From: Alphaproteobacteria bacterium
GTDB lineage: Bacteria > Pseudomonadota > Alphaproteobacteria > ATCC43930 > CGMCC-115725
Assembly (NCBI GenBank): GCA_019240125.1
Contig: JAFAYW010000295.1
Coordinates: forward strand, 1-40,176
Direction: 5' to 3'
Length of the DNA: 40,176 nt
Shown: positions 17,712 through 25,467 of the stretch, one piece after another
How positions within the stretch are numbered: the first letter of the stretch is position 1
How the letters are laid out: each line of letters starts with the position of its first letter
Translations under genes and position numbers: made by a program
Notes under the pieces: generated by a model
What the model was told of the DNA's origin: nothing
Databases searched by the model: none
The model's input: only the letters and a program-made list of their open reading frames with translations

Positions 17712-19730
17712 ATGTTAGCCGACGGATCAAGCGGCAGCGACATGGGCCTCGTCAATTTTCTGCTCGGCCGCAAACTCGCCACCAGCGAGGGCGAGGAGCG
17801 CAAGCTCAATACCATCGAGGGCGTTCCGGCGATGGGGCTAGACGGCCTCGGCTCCTCGGCCTATGGCCCCGAGGCCGCGCTGACGATCCTGATCCCGCTG
17901 GGCGCCGCGAGCCTGGCCCAGATCGTCCCGATCATGCTGGCGATCCTCATGCTGCTCGGGGTGCTGTATCTGTCTTATTGGCAGACAATCGAGGCCTACC
18001 CCAACAACGGCGGAGCCTATGTCGTCGCCAAGGAAAATCTCGGGTCATGGGCTGGGCTCCTGGCGGCGACCGCGCTGATGATCGATTACATCCTCAATGT
18101 CGCGGTCGGCATCTCGGCCGGCGTCGGCGCCCTGACCTCCGGCGTCCCATCGCTGCACCCCTTTACGCTGCCGCTGTGCCTGGGTGTGCTGGGGCTGATC
18201 ACCATCGTCAACCTGCGCGGCACGATGGAGGCGGGCCTCGCTTTCTCGATCCCTACCTACATCTTTGTCGCGAGTTTTTTCGCCATTATCGGCATCGGGA
18301 TATGGCAGGTGATGACGGCCGGGGGCGCTCCCGCGCCAGTCGTGGCGCCGCCCCACATACCAGCCGCGACCGAGGGGGTGACGCTGTGGCTGCTGTTGCG
18401 CGCCTTTGCCAGCGGCTGCACCGCGATGACCGGAGTCGAGGCGGTCAGCAACGGCGTCAGCGCCTTTCGCGATCCAACCGTCACCTATGCCCACCGCACC
18501 CTGACGGTGATCGTCGTCGTGCTCGGTATCCTGCTGGCCGGGATCGCCTATCTGGCGCATGTCCATGGCATCGCCGCGATGGACCAGACAAAGCCCGGCT
18601 ATCAGAGCGTGTTGGCGCAGCTCACCGCCGCGGTGGTTGGCCGCGGCTGGTTCTATTTCGTCGCGATCGGCAGCCTGCTGGCGATCCTCTCGTTATCCGC
18701 CAACACCAGCTTTGTCGGCTTTCCGCGCTTGTGCCGGATGGTCGCGGCCGACGGCTATCTGCCGCGCGCCTTCGCGGTTCCGGGACGCCGGCTGGTGTTT
18801 TCCGCCGGCATCCTGTGGCTGACCCTGACGGCCGGGCTGTTACTCACCGTATTCGGTGGTATCACTGACCGCCTGATCCCGCTTTTCGCGGTCGGCGCCT
18901 TTCTGGCGTTTACGATGTCGCAAGCCGGCATGGCGGTGCATTGGTACCGCCGCCTTACGGAAGAGACAGCACGCCATCGCACCCGCCTGCGCCTCGCGAT
19001 CAATGGCGGCGGCGCGGTTGCGACAGCCGCGGCGCTGTTGATCATCGTTGCCGCCAAATTCATCGAAGGCGCATGGATCACGGTGATCGCGATCCCGCTG
19101 GTCCTTGGCGCGCTGCTGGTGGTGCGGCGCTATTACGACCAGATCGAGCGCCAGCTCGACGACTCGACGCCGGTCGATCTCGGCAGTTTCGAGCCGCCGA
19201 TCCTGCTCATTCCGATCAAGGGAATCGATCGTCTGACGTTGAAGGCAATCGAGTACGCCTTACGGATCTCGCCGGACATCATCGTTATCCATGTTCGTAC
19301 GACCACCGATCCGGAGGAGCACCAGAACGCGGCGGAGTTGCGCGAAAGCTGGCGCATCCGTATTGAAGCCCCGGCACGGGAGGCCGGGTTTCGGCCGCCG
19401 CGCCTTGTCCAGTTGCCCTCCGAATACCGCAGCGTCGCCGGGCCGCTACTCAAATACATCGCGGATGTACGCCGAGACTCCCCCAGCCGGTCAATCGCCG
19501 TTGTCTTACCGGAATTGGTCAAGGCGCATGCGTGGGACTATCTGCTGCACACCGGCAGGGCCATGCGCCTGCGGCGAATCCTGTTGCAGCATGGTGGCCT
19601 CAACCTCGGCGTCATCACGGTGCCCTGGACGCTCGAGGCGCCACAACCTGGTAAGATAATCGCCGAGGAAGAGCCGGAAATCGCGCCTGCGGCAGGAAGC
19701 CGCGCCAAAGATCAACCTGTGATGCGCTAG
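17712..19730 (+). CDS. APC-superfamily transporter, KimA-like (candidate K+ importer)
   Basis: Inner-membrane transporter of about 672 residues. The membrane half carries GLDGLGSSAYGPEAALTIL, IEAYPNNGGAYVVAKENLG and DYILNVAVGISAGVGALTS, which match the Bacillus KimA/YdaO potassium importers (AYPxGGGAYIVSKENLG, DYILTVAVSISAG) better than general amino-acid permeases. After twelve helices, the C-terminal cytoplasmic region (about 500-650) contains PILLIPIKGIDRLTLKAIEYAL and DIIVIHVRTTTD, resembling the USP-like regulatory domain of KimA, where c-di-AMP binds in Gram-positives. Potassium specificity is an inference; amino-acid transport is the alternative. ATG 17712 is preferred, though ATG 17742 (MGLVNFLLGRK) is closer to homologue starts; neither has a strong ribosome site. 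It follows the efflux lipoprotein gene by 17 bp. Confidence 0.85.
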   Translation: MLADGSSGSDMGLVNFLLGRKLATSEGEERKLNTIEGVPAMGLDGLGSSAYGPEAALTILIPLGAASLAQIVPIMLAILMLLGVLYLSYWQTIEAYPNNGGAYVVAKENLGSWAGLLAATALMIDYILNVAVGISAGVGALTSGVPSLHPFTLPLCLGVLGLITIVNLRGTMEAGLAFSIPTYIFVASFFAIIGIGIWQVMTAGGAPAPVVAPPHIPAATEGVTLWLLLRAFASGCTAMTGVEAVSNGVSAFRDPTVTYAHRTLTVIVVVLGILLAGIAYLAHVHGIAAMDQTKPGYQSVLAQLTAAVVGRGWFYFVAIGSLLAILSLSANTSFVGFPRLCRMVAADGYLPRAFAVPGRRLVFSAGILWLTLTAGLLLTVFGGITDRLIPLFAVGAFLAFTMSQAGMAVHWYRRLTEETARHRTRLRLAINGGGAVATAAALLIIVAAKFIEGAWITVIAIPLVLGALLVVRRYYDQIERQLDDSTPVDLGSFEPPILLIPIKGIDRLTLKAIEYALRISPDIIVIHVRTTTDPEEHQNAAELRESWRIRIEAPAREAGFRPPRLVQLPSEYRSVAGPLLKYIADVRRDSPSRSIAVVLPELVKAHAWDYLLHTGRAMRLRRILLQHGGLNLGVITVPWTLEAPQPGKIIAEEEPEIAPAAGSRAKDQPVMR

Positions 19731-19775
19731 ACCCCTGCCGCGACACGCGAACGAGAACACAGGAACCAGCTGGCT

Positions 19776-19800
19776 CCGGCGTGCATTTATCATACGCCGG
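19776..19800. promoter_or_regulatory. Hairpin between KimA-like gene and small ORF
   Basis: A 7-bp perfect stem, CCGGCGT/ACGCCGG, encloses an 11-nt AT-rich loop. It sits 45 bp after the transporter stop and just before the ribosome-binding site of the small membrane peptide. It could end the transporter transcript, protect its 3' end or control the peptide's translation. Confidence 0.4.
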
Positions 19801-19823
19801 GTATGCAGCGGGAGGGTAAGGCG

Positions 19824-19910
19824 ATGCGGGCGATGGTACTGAGTGCGGCGGTCATCCTCGGAACGATGGCCTATCTCGCCCTGGGTGTTGCCCTGGCCGG
19901 TGTCGGCTAA
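19824..19910 (+). CDS. Small hydrophobic membrane peptide (28 residues)
   Basis: An unrecognised 28-residue product consisting of almost nothing but a single membrane helix: a short MRAM N-terminus, then Val/Leu/Ala/Gly-rich sequence including AAVILGTMAYLALGVALAG. Support for it being real comes from the strong Shine-Dalgarno GGGAGGG at 19810-19816, seven bases before the ATG, and from the hairpin that brackets its stop codon. It lies 93 bp after the KimA-like transporter on the same strand. Small single-helix subunits accompany several transporters and oxidases (for example KdpF, CydX), so a role as an accessory peptide for the transporter is plausible, but there is no recognisable sequence match. 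An in-frame ATG at 19803 would add seven charged residues and lacks a good ribosome site. Confidence 0.6.
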   Translation: MRAMVLSAAVILGTMAYLALGVALAGVG

Positions 19911-19922
19911 GCCGACACCGGC
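19896..19922. terminator. Strong hairpin centred on the small ORF stop codon
   Basis: A perfect 12-bp inverted repeat (GCCGGTGTCGGC and its complement) has the TAA stop codon of the small peptide as its 3-nt loop. It lies between convergent genes (plus-strand transporter/peptide and minus-strand esterase), so it can act as a bidirectional terminator. There is no T-tract on the plus strand. Confidence 0.65.
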
Positions 19923-19950
19923 ATCATCGCGACAAGCCGGCGAGCAACGC

Positions 19951-20817
19951 TCAGCCGGTATGGGCGCGGATGAACTGCTTCATCCGCTCGAGTGCGGGAC
20001 GGGCATAGGGAGCGTTGGGCTTGCCGGTCATGAAGCCGTGATTGGCGCCCTTGTAGAGTTCGAGTTCCACCTTACCGCCGCCTTTCTTCCAGCCGTCGAC
20101 TGTCCGCCGCATGGTCTCGAGCGGCACCCACTCGTCGACATCGCCGCCGAAGACCAGCGCCGGCGGCAGAAACACCTTTTCACCGCGATCAAGAATAGCG
20201 GGAATGCTGCCCTCGCTCATCGTCGCCTCGTCGCCCCAGAAGGCATGATGATGTTCAAGCAGCTCGTCGTTGCCGGCCTTTTTGGCGAGGTGGTAGCGCA
20301 GCAGCGGATCGAGCACGCCCCAGCCTGAGATGACAAACGCCACCCGGGCATCGGTCTGCGGCCCCTCGGCCTGTGACAGCACGGTGTATCGGGGGTTCTC
20401 CGGCCGCATCGCCGCCAGTAATACCTGATGACCGCCACTCGACGTTCCCATCAAGCCGACCCAATCGGGGCGGCTGCCATAGGTGCGGGCACGCGCCTTC
20501 AGCCAGCGAATGCCGAGATTGATATCGGCGAGCGAGGCCGGATAGGGCGCCTCCGGCGGCATGCGGAAATCAAGCGAGGCAACGAGGATGCCGCTTTCAG
20601 CCAGCGCCATCGCCATGAAGTCGTTGTCGGTACGATCTTTATGAACCCAGGCGCCGCCATGCACCTGAATGACCGCGGGAAACGGGCCGGTGCCAACCGG
20701 GCGGTACAACCGCGCCAGCAGGACCCGGTCGCCCTGCCGCTGGTATTCGACATCCTCGACGCGTACTTGCGCACGCGCATCGGCTCGGGTTTCGTTATCG
20801 AGCATCGTCGCCATCAT
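19951..20817 (-). CDS. Alpha/beta hydrolase (esterase/lipase, BD-FAE-like)
   Basis: Predicted cytoplasmic carboxylesterase of up to 288 residues. The oxyanion-hole motif is VIQVHGGAWVHKD, the nucleophile elbow GTSSGG contains the catalytic Ser, the acid is probably the Asp in VFGGDVDEWVP, and the His is in GANHGFMTG. The HGGAW plus GTSSGG combination fits the HSL/BD-FAE-like group. Three ATGs cluster at 20817, 20814 and 20805 behind a GGAGGGA sequence that touches the first; the second or third has the better spacing, so the N-terminus may be one to four residues shorter. It is divergent from the IclR gene (104 bp between), which makes it a candidate target of that regulator. The natural substrate is unknown. 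Confidence 0.9.
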   Translation of the reverse strand: MMATMLDNETRADARAQVRVEDVEYQRQGDRVLLARLYRPVGTGPFPAVIQVHGGAWVHKDRTDNDFMAMALAESGILVASLDFRMPPEAPYPASLADINLGIRWLKARARTYGSRPDWVGLMGTSSGGHQVLLAAMRPENPRYTVLSQAEGPQTDARVAFVISGWGVLDPLLRYHLAKKAGNDELLEHHHAFWGDEATMSEGSIPAILDRGEKVFLPPALVFGGDVDEWVPLETMRRTVDGWKKGGGKVELELYKGANHGFMTGKPNAPYARPALERMKQFIRAHTG

Positions 20818-20921
20818 TCCCTCCTTTATCCGGATGCCGGACCTTAGCAGCGCCGGCCGCCGTCGTCTGCGGCCATCGCGGCACGACAGCGAGTTGAAGA
20901 ACAGCCGGGCGAGCGACTACT

Positions 20922-21806
20922 GTGCGCGCCAATCAAAAGAGGAACGCCGCCTTGAGGACCCGATTGGCACGCCGCGCCACGACAACCCGTCGCGCCGACG
21001 AAGGCGCGTCGGCGAGCGATGGCTCGTTCGCGCGTTCGGCAATGCGGCTCGTCGCGCTGCTGGAGGCGCTTGCAAAATCCGAGGAAGGCGTCAGCCTCGC
21101 CGAACTGAGCGGCTCGATCGGCGCGCCGAAAAGCAGCCTGCTCGGGATCCTGCGCTCGATGGTGGCGAGCGGCTATATGGAGCACGGCCACGGTCTCTAC
21201 CGGCTGGGACCGAAATCCTTTCGTCTGGCCGCTGACATCCTGGCGATCCGCCGCTTTCCCAATCTGGTGCGGCCGATCCTGCAGGACCTCGCCACCAAAA
21301 GCGGCGAGACCGTATTTCTTGTCGTGCTCGACTATCTGGCGCAGCGCTGCAGCTATGCCGATGTGATCGATAGCCCGAACCCGGTGCGCTACACGGTACC
21401 TACCGGCACCAGCCGTCCGCTTTATGCCTCGGCCGGCGGGCTGATGCTGCTGGCCTATCAGGAGCCGAGTTTTATCGATGCGTACATCCGCGCGACGCGG
21501 CTCGAACCGCTGACGGCGCACACCGTGACCGATCCCGTGCAACTGCGCGAAAAGCTCGCCACGATTCACCGCGAAGGCTTCTCGATCAGCCGGGGAGAGA
21601 CAATCCCCGGCGCCGCCGGGATCGCCGCGCCAATCTTCAACGCCGATGGCAGCGTCAGCGCCGGCCTGCTGGTCGGCACGCCTCTCCACCGGTTCGAGGA
21701 GCGGCTGCCCGAACTCCGCCGCCTGTTGCAGGAAGCGACCAATCGCGTCGCCGGCATCCCACAAAGCATCGCCGAGGGGAATGCCACGACGCACATCCAG
21801 AGTTGA
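20922..21806 (+). CDS. IclR-family transcriptional regulator
   Basis: DNA-binding regulator of up to 294 residues. The winged helix-turn-helix (about 36-95) reads ALLEALAKSEEGVSLAELSG...PKSSLLGILRSMVASGYM, followed by the effector-binding IclR domain with VRYTVPTGTSRPLYASAGG and GFSISRGETIPGAAGIAAP, both highly typical. The extreme N-terminus is Arg/Thr-rich and probably disordered. The GTG at 20922 has no clear ribosome site, whereas TTG 20952 has AGAGGAA eight bases upstream and may be the true start. It is divergent from the esterase gene; IclR proteins commonly regulate the adjacent catabolic gene in response to its substrate, but the ligand is not inferable. Confidence 0.93.
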   Translation: MRANQKRNAALRTRLARRATTTRRADEGASASDGSFARSAMRLVALLEALAKSEEGVSLAELSGSIGAPKSSLLGILRSMVASGYMEHGHGLYRLGPKSFRLAADILAIRRFPNLVRPILQDLATKSGETVFLVVLDYLAQRCSYADVIDSPNPVRYTVPTGTSRPLYASAGGLMLLAYQEPSFIDAYIRATRLEPLTAHTVTDPVQLREKLATIHREGFSISRGETIPGAAGIAAPIFNADGSVSAGLLVGTPLHRFEERLPELRRLLQEATNRVAGIPQSIAEGNATTHIQS

Positions 21807-21923
21807 TATCGGACGCGGTAGGTCCCCCGGTCGAACTCACCGTGCGATTTGATTGGTATGGGGACGTGCTAACACCGGCGTGGAATAACCGGGAGCCCGA
21901 TCGCGGTGCGACGGGCGGACTGC

Positions 21924-21955
21924 CATCCCCCGCGGGAACGAGGCCCGGGGGGATG
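21924..21955. terminator. Bidirectional terminator hairpin
   Basis: A 12-bp GC-rich stem with one bulged G (arms 21924-21936 and 21944-21955) and a 7-nt loop lies between the convergent IclR gene and the small secreted-protein gene. The rest of the 200-bp interval shows nothing else I can identify. Confidence 0.55.
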
Positions 21956-22006
21956 ATGACAAGGTTCAGTGTGCTGCCGGTTTGGGCAGCGGTACAAAGG
22001 CGGGCG

Positions 22007-22279
22007 TTAGGGGACGAGGACCCAGTGAGATTCCCACTTGCCGCCGTGCTCATAGCCCTGCTGCAACACGTAATGCGGCGCTTCGACCGGCGCGGGGGCG
22101 ACGACCGGCGCAACCGCCGGAGCGTATGGCACAGCCGATGGTACCGCGGCGACCTGGTTCATCCCCGCCCAGTTGTTTTCAGATGAGGCGCGCGGACCGG
22201 TCTCGGCGGCCGAAGCTGCGGAAATCTGCGCACCCGTCGCGAGCACCGCGAGACCGGCAGCAATCAACAACGTTTTCAT
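22007..22279 (-). CDS. Small secreted protein, unknown function
   Basis: A 90-residue exported protein that I do not recognise. The signal peptide is clear: MKTLLIAAGLAVLATGAQIS followed by AASAAET. The mature part is about 65 residues: a short polar stretch (SSENNWAGMNQ), an Ala/Pro/Val low-complexity run with repeated APVV/VAPAP-type units, and a compact C-terminus PHYVLQQGYEHGGKWESHW with aromatic and charged residues. ATG 22279 is preferred over 22285 because the upstream AGGT is better spaced. It is transcribed alone from a promoter region containing a GTTGCA/TGCAAC inverted repeat (22308-22328). In size, export signal and Ala/Pro content it resembles the two small secreted proteins at 33378 and 33929, but it lacks their C-terminal motif. 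Confidence 0.75.
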   Translation of the reverse strand: MKTLLIAAGLAVLATGAQISAASAAETGPRASSENNWAGMNQVAAVPSAVPYAPAVAPVVAPAPVEAPHYVLQQGYEHGGKWESHWVLVP

Positions 22280-22307
22280 AATCATACCTGCCTGACTGAT
22301 CTAAAAT

Positions 22308-22328
22308 GTTGCACTGCAATGATGCAAC
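22308..22328. promoter_or_regulatory. Inverted repeat upstream of small secreted-protein gene
   Basis: GTTGCA and TGCAAC are spaced by 9 bp, about 30 bp upstream of the start codon at 22279, in a locally AT-rich intergenic stretch. It could be an operator or part of the promoter; no clean -35/-10 pair is visible. Confidence 0.3.
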
Positions 22329-22460
22329 GACAGGCACAATTGGTAACGTTATCAGCTATCGCAACAGCATGGCAGCCGCGCGTGCTGCGCCGCAGCATTA
22401 AAAGATCAGCATCAGCAGTCGCTTAGCCCGCGTGCTGCGGCGCGCCGCCGCATCGGCGGC

Positions 22461-23450
22461 TCAGCCTATCGTGCGATGCGCGCGTCGCCACTCGATGTAA
22501 TGATCGAAGGCACGCGCGAGATCGTATTGCGGCACAAAGCTGAGTTCGTCGCGCACGGCGGCGGCCCTGAACGGCGCACGGATCGAGGACGCCGACAGGA
22601 CGCTGAGGGTCGCCTCCTTCTGTGTCGCGGCGACACGATAGGAGAAGCCCGGGAAGGCAATGCGCAGGCGCTCGCACCAGGCGGAGAGCGGCCAGGTCTG
22701 GCCGGTGCCGAGATTGTAGACACGCCGCAGCGGCGTCTCCGCGTCGAGCAGCGCGATGACCGACGCCGCGAGATCGGGTGCGTAAATCCAATCTTCCGGC
22801 CCCTGCGCCGCGATCGCAACGGCCTCGCCGCGTTCGGCGGCGCGCGTCGCCTGCAAGACGAGGCTCATGCCGTCGCGATAGCCGGTCTCGCGCTCCCAGC
22901 AGCCGAAGACGACGGCCGGCCGTCCGACCCGCAGATCGAGCCCCCATAGCTCGGCGAGCCGAAGACTGCTGCGTTCGGCCGCGTATTTGCTGATGCCGTA
23001 GAGGTTGTTCGGCACCGGCCGCTGCACCGCCTCGTCGAGCACGCCCTCTTCCGCCTGGCCGGCCTCGCCGTAGACCGACCCGGTGCTCAACACGACGACG
23101 CGCGACACACCGGCGCCATGAGCAGCCGTCAGCGCCCGGATCGTGCCAAGCAGGTTGACCTCGGCGATGATCGCCGGGTCGCTGCCTTCGCGTTCGCTGC
23201 CAGCGGTCACCGCGGCGGCGTGGATCAATGCATCGATCGGCGCGGCGGCGAAGGCGCGTTCGAACGACGCCGGATCGCGCACATCACCCGCGACATGGCA
23301 CAGCCGGCCCGGGAGCGCGGCAAATTCGGCCTCCGCCGCCGGCGGAACCGGCCCGGTATCGAGCACGACCACGTCGCGGCCGGCGCGCAACAGTGCTTCG
23401 ACAATGTTGAGGCCAACGAACCCGGTCCCGCCCGTCAACAAGATTGCCAT
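22461..23450 (-). CDS. NAD-dependent epimerase/dehydratase (extended SDR)
   Basis: Extended short-chain dehydrogenase of 329 residues acting on a nucleotide sugar or related substrate in the cytoplasm. It has the Rossmann motif GGTGFVG (7-13), Asp31 at the end of beta2 (NAD preference), the catalytic Ser/Thr in VVLSTGSVYGE and the YxxxK pair Tyr151/Lys155 in LYGISKYAAE. The C-terminal half has the substrate-domain features EDWIYAPDLAASVIALLD and VYNLGTGQTWPLSAWCERL. GGAGGG lies upstream of the ATG. It resembles GalE/denF-like epimerases, but the substrate is unknown; similar proteins act in sugar-acid catabolism (DenD-like). It is divergent from the ThDP-enzyme gene with 155 bp between. Confidence 0.9.
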   Translation of the reverse strand: MAILLTGGTGFVGLNIVEALLRAGRDVVVLDTGPVPPAAEAEFAALPGRLCHVAGDVRDPASFERAFAAAPIDALIHAAAVTAGSEREGSDPAIIAEVNLLGTIRALTAAHGAGVSRVVVLSTGSVYGEAGQAEEGVLDEAVQRPVPNNLYGISKYAAERSSLRLAELWGLDLRVGRPAVVFGCWERETGYRDGMSLVLQATRAAERGEAVAIAAQGPEDWIYAPDLAASVIALLDAETPLRRVYNLGTGQTWPLSAWCERLRIAFPGFSYRVAATQKEATLSVLSASSIRAPFRAAAVRDELSFVPQYDLARAFDHYIEWRRAHRTIG

Positions 23451-23605
23451 CGTTCTCGCCCTCCCATCCTCGCCGAATGCCGTTCAAATTCGGTGCCGTG
23501 TCTAGACCCGACCGGCGATAAATGCGTAATCTGCGGCGGACAAGTTCGTCGGGAGTTCATTGGGAACCCGGGTTTGGGGCGTCTCGCCCACAAAGAGGAG
23601 GAAAC

Positions 23606-25264
23606 ATGGCTGAGATCAAGGGCGCCGACTTGCTGGCGAAGAGCCTCAAGGAACAGGGCGTTGAATACATGTTCGGAGTCGTCGGGTTCCCCGTCGGGCC
23701 GATCGCGGAGGCCGCCCAGCAGGCGGGCCTTCCCTACATCGGCATGCGCAACGAGCAGGCGGCGTCTTATGCCGCGGGTGCCGTCGGCTTTCTGACCGGA
23801 CGTCCCGGCTCGTGTATCACGGTGACCGGCCCCGGCGTTATTCACGGTCTCGCCGGGCTCGCCAACGCACAGCAGAATTGCTGGCCGATGATCCTGATCG
23901 GCGGCGCGTCGGAGACTTATCGCAACGGCATGGGCTCGTTCCAGGAAGAGCGCCAGGTGCTGTGCGCCACCCCGGTCTCGAAGTGGGCGCATGCGATCGA
24001 GCACATCAACCGCATCCCGTTCTACGTCGAAATGGCGGTGCGTCAGTCGATCTACGGCCGCCCCGGTTCAACCTATCTCGACTTTGCCGACGACCTGATT
24101 ACCGGCTCGTGCGATGAGAAGGACGTGGTCGAGGTCGAGCGCTGCCCCGATCCGCCGCGCACCCAGGCCCTGCCGCAGGACATCGAAAAGGCGCTCGACG
24201 TACTGCAATCGGCGCAGCGCCCGATGGTCATCATCGGCCAGGGCATGGCGTCCTCGCGTGCCGAGGAGGAGGTTCGCGCCTTCCTCGAGAAGACCCAGCT
24301 GCCGTTCCTGCGCACGCCGAAGGGTAAGGGCGTGATGCCGGACGACCACCCGCTCTCAGCCGGCGCCGCGCGCAGCCTCGCGCTGCTGGAAGCCGACGTG
24401 GTGTTCCTGATGGGCGCGCGTCTCAACTGGATCCTGCATTTCGGCCTGCCGCCACGCTACAACAAGAACGTTCGGTTCATCCAGCTCGACATCAACCCGG
24501 AGTCGATGCACCAGAACAAGCAGGCGGAAGTGCCGCTGCTCGGCGATGGCAAGGCGATCATGCAGCAACTCAACGCCGCGCTCGCAGGCCGCCAGTGGTT
24601 CTATCCGAAGGGCACGCCGTGGCGCGACGCGCTGATGAAGAAGGCCGCCGACAACTCCGAGATGATCCGGCCGCAGGTCGAGGACAACTCGTCGCCGGGC
24701 GGTTACTATCGCCTGTTCAAGGACATCCGCGATTGGATGCCCAAGAACGCGATCCTGTGCTCGGAAGGCGCCACCACGATGGATATCGGCGGCACCCAGT
24801 TGCCGCTGGACAATCCGCGCGCCTACATGAACGCGGGCAGCTATGGCACGATGGGCGTCGGGCTCGGTATCGTCATCGCGGCGTGCTGCGTCCACCCGGA
24901 TCGCCCGGTCGTGCACGTGTCGGGTGACTCGGCGATCGGCTTCTCCGGTATGGAGATGGAGACGCTGTGCCGCTATGGCATGCCGGCCAAGATCGTCATC
25001 CTCAACAATGGCGGCATTGGCCCCGGAATGCCGGAAATTCCGAGCAACCCGATGCTCGAGATGCGCCCGAACACGCTGATCTATGGCGCCCGCTACGACC
25101 AGATGATGCAGGCCTTCGGCGGCTTCGGCGCCTATGTCGAGGACGTGAAGGACGTGCGCGACGCGCTCGACCAGCTGATGAAGTTCGACGGCCCCGGCGT
25201 CGTCAACATCAAGCTGAGCCAGGGCTCCTCGCGCAAGCCGCAGCAATTCCGCTGGCACTCATAA
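23606..25264 (+). CDS. ThDP-dependent 2-hydroxyacyl-CoA lyase / oxalyl-CoA decarboxylase family enzyme
   Basis: Thiamine-diphosphate enzyme of 552 residues. The ThDP-activating Glu50 lies in GMRNEQAASYAAG. The central nucleotide-fold domain includes MVIIGQGMASSRAEEEVRAF and FLMGARLNWILHFG, the latter strongly typical of oxalyl-CoA decarboxylase and HACL proteins. The Mg/ThDP motif begins GDSAIGFSGMEMETLCRYGM (G440, D441). The C-terminus SRKPQQFRW resembles the RKAQDFHW ending of mammalian 2-hydroxyacyl-CoA lyase rather than the ESGxIxxLNP-type ending of bacterial oxalyl-CoA decarboxylases. No formyl-CoA transferase (frc) gene is adjacent. I therefore favour a 2-hydroxyacyl-CoA lyase (2-hydroxyacyl-CoA to aldehyde plus formyl-CoA), with oxalyl-CoA decarboxylase the alternative. 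ATG 23606 follows AGAGGAGGA. Confidence 0.88.
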   Translation: MAEIKGADLLAKSLKEQGVEYMFGVVGFPVGPIAEAAQQAGLPYIGMRNEQAASYAAGAVGFLTGRPGSCITVTGPGVIHGLAGLANAQQNCWPMILIGGASETYRNGMGSFQEERQVLCATPVSKWAHAIEHINRIPFYVEMAVRQSIYGRPGSTYLDFADDLITGSCDEKDVVEVERCPDPPRTQALPQDIEKALDVLQSAQRPMVIIGQGMASSRAEEEVRAFLEKTQLPFLRTPKGKGVMPDDHPLSAGAARSLALLEADVVFLMGARLNWILHFGLPPRYNKNVRFIQLDINPESMHQNKQAEVPLLGDGKAIMQQLNAALAGRQWFYPKGTPWRDALMKKAADNSEMIRPQVEDNSSPGGYYRLFKDIRDWMPKNAILCSEGATTMDIGGTQLPLDNPRAYMNAGSYGTMGVGLGIVIAACCVHPDRPVVHVSGDSAIGFSGMEMETLCRYGMPAKIVILNNGGIGPGMPEIPSNPMLEMRPNTLIYGARYDQMMQAFGGFGAYVEDVKDVRDALDQLMKFDGPGVVNIKLSQGSSRKPQQFRWHS

Positions 25265-25278
25265 TCACGCAAACGTAA

Positions 25279-25296
25279 GCCGGGCTTCGGCCCGGC
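25279..25296 (+). terminator. UUCG-tetraloop hairpin after ThDP-enzyme gene
   Basis: A 7-bp perfect stem, GCCGGGC/GCCCGGC, is capped by the very stable C(UUCG)G tetraloop, 14 bp after the stop codon. It is the first of two tandem hairpins and probably protects the 3' end or aids termination. Confidence 0.6.
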
Positions 25297-25309
25297 CATC
25301 TGAGAACCG

Positions 25310-25338
25310 GGGCCGCTCCGCAGGGAGCGGCCCTTTTT
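25310..25338 (+). terminator. Rho-independent terminator
   Basis: A 10-bp perfect GC stem, GGGCCGCTCC/GGAGCGGCCC, with loop GCAG is followed directly by five T. This is the clearest intrinsic terminator in the window and ends the ThDP-enzyme transcript. Confidence 0.92.
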
Positions 25339-25467
25339 CTATTTGACGTCCGAGCTGCCTCGAAGGCCGTTACTGCTGTTGGCAGCCTGGACGGCCCATT
25401 TTATCTACGCTAACGCGCATCATGGCAGTTAGGTGTCGGGATCGCTGCCCTGATGGTTGATCGAAAA

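Noticed and set aside
17597..18868. Alternative plus-strand frame of 423 residues overlapping the KimA-like gene
   Set aside because: Arg/Gly/Asp-rich translation without hydrophobic pattern; the overlapping frame encodes clear membrane helices and KimA motifs.
19824..19910. Identification of the small peptide as KdpF
   Set aside because: Size and hydrophobicity fit, but the sequence does not match and no kdpABC genes are present.
21803..22186. Plus-strand frame of 127 residues in the IclR to secreted-protein gap
   Set aside because: It runs through the terminator hairpin and antisense to the secreted-protein gene, and has no ribosome site.
24356..25258. Minus-strand frame of 300 residues opposite the ThDP-enzyme gene
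   Set aside because: His/Arg-rich shadow typical of antisense frames in high-GC genes; the plus strand has complete ThDP motifs.
23606..25264. Firm call as oxalyl-CoA decarboxylase (oxc)
   Set aside because: The C-terminus lacks the ESGxIxxLNP-type ending, and there is no adjacent frc; family-level call kept instead.
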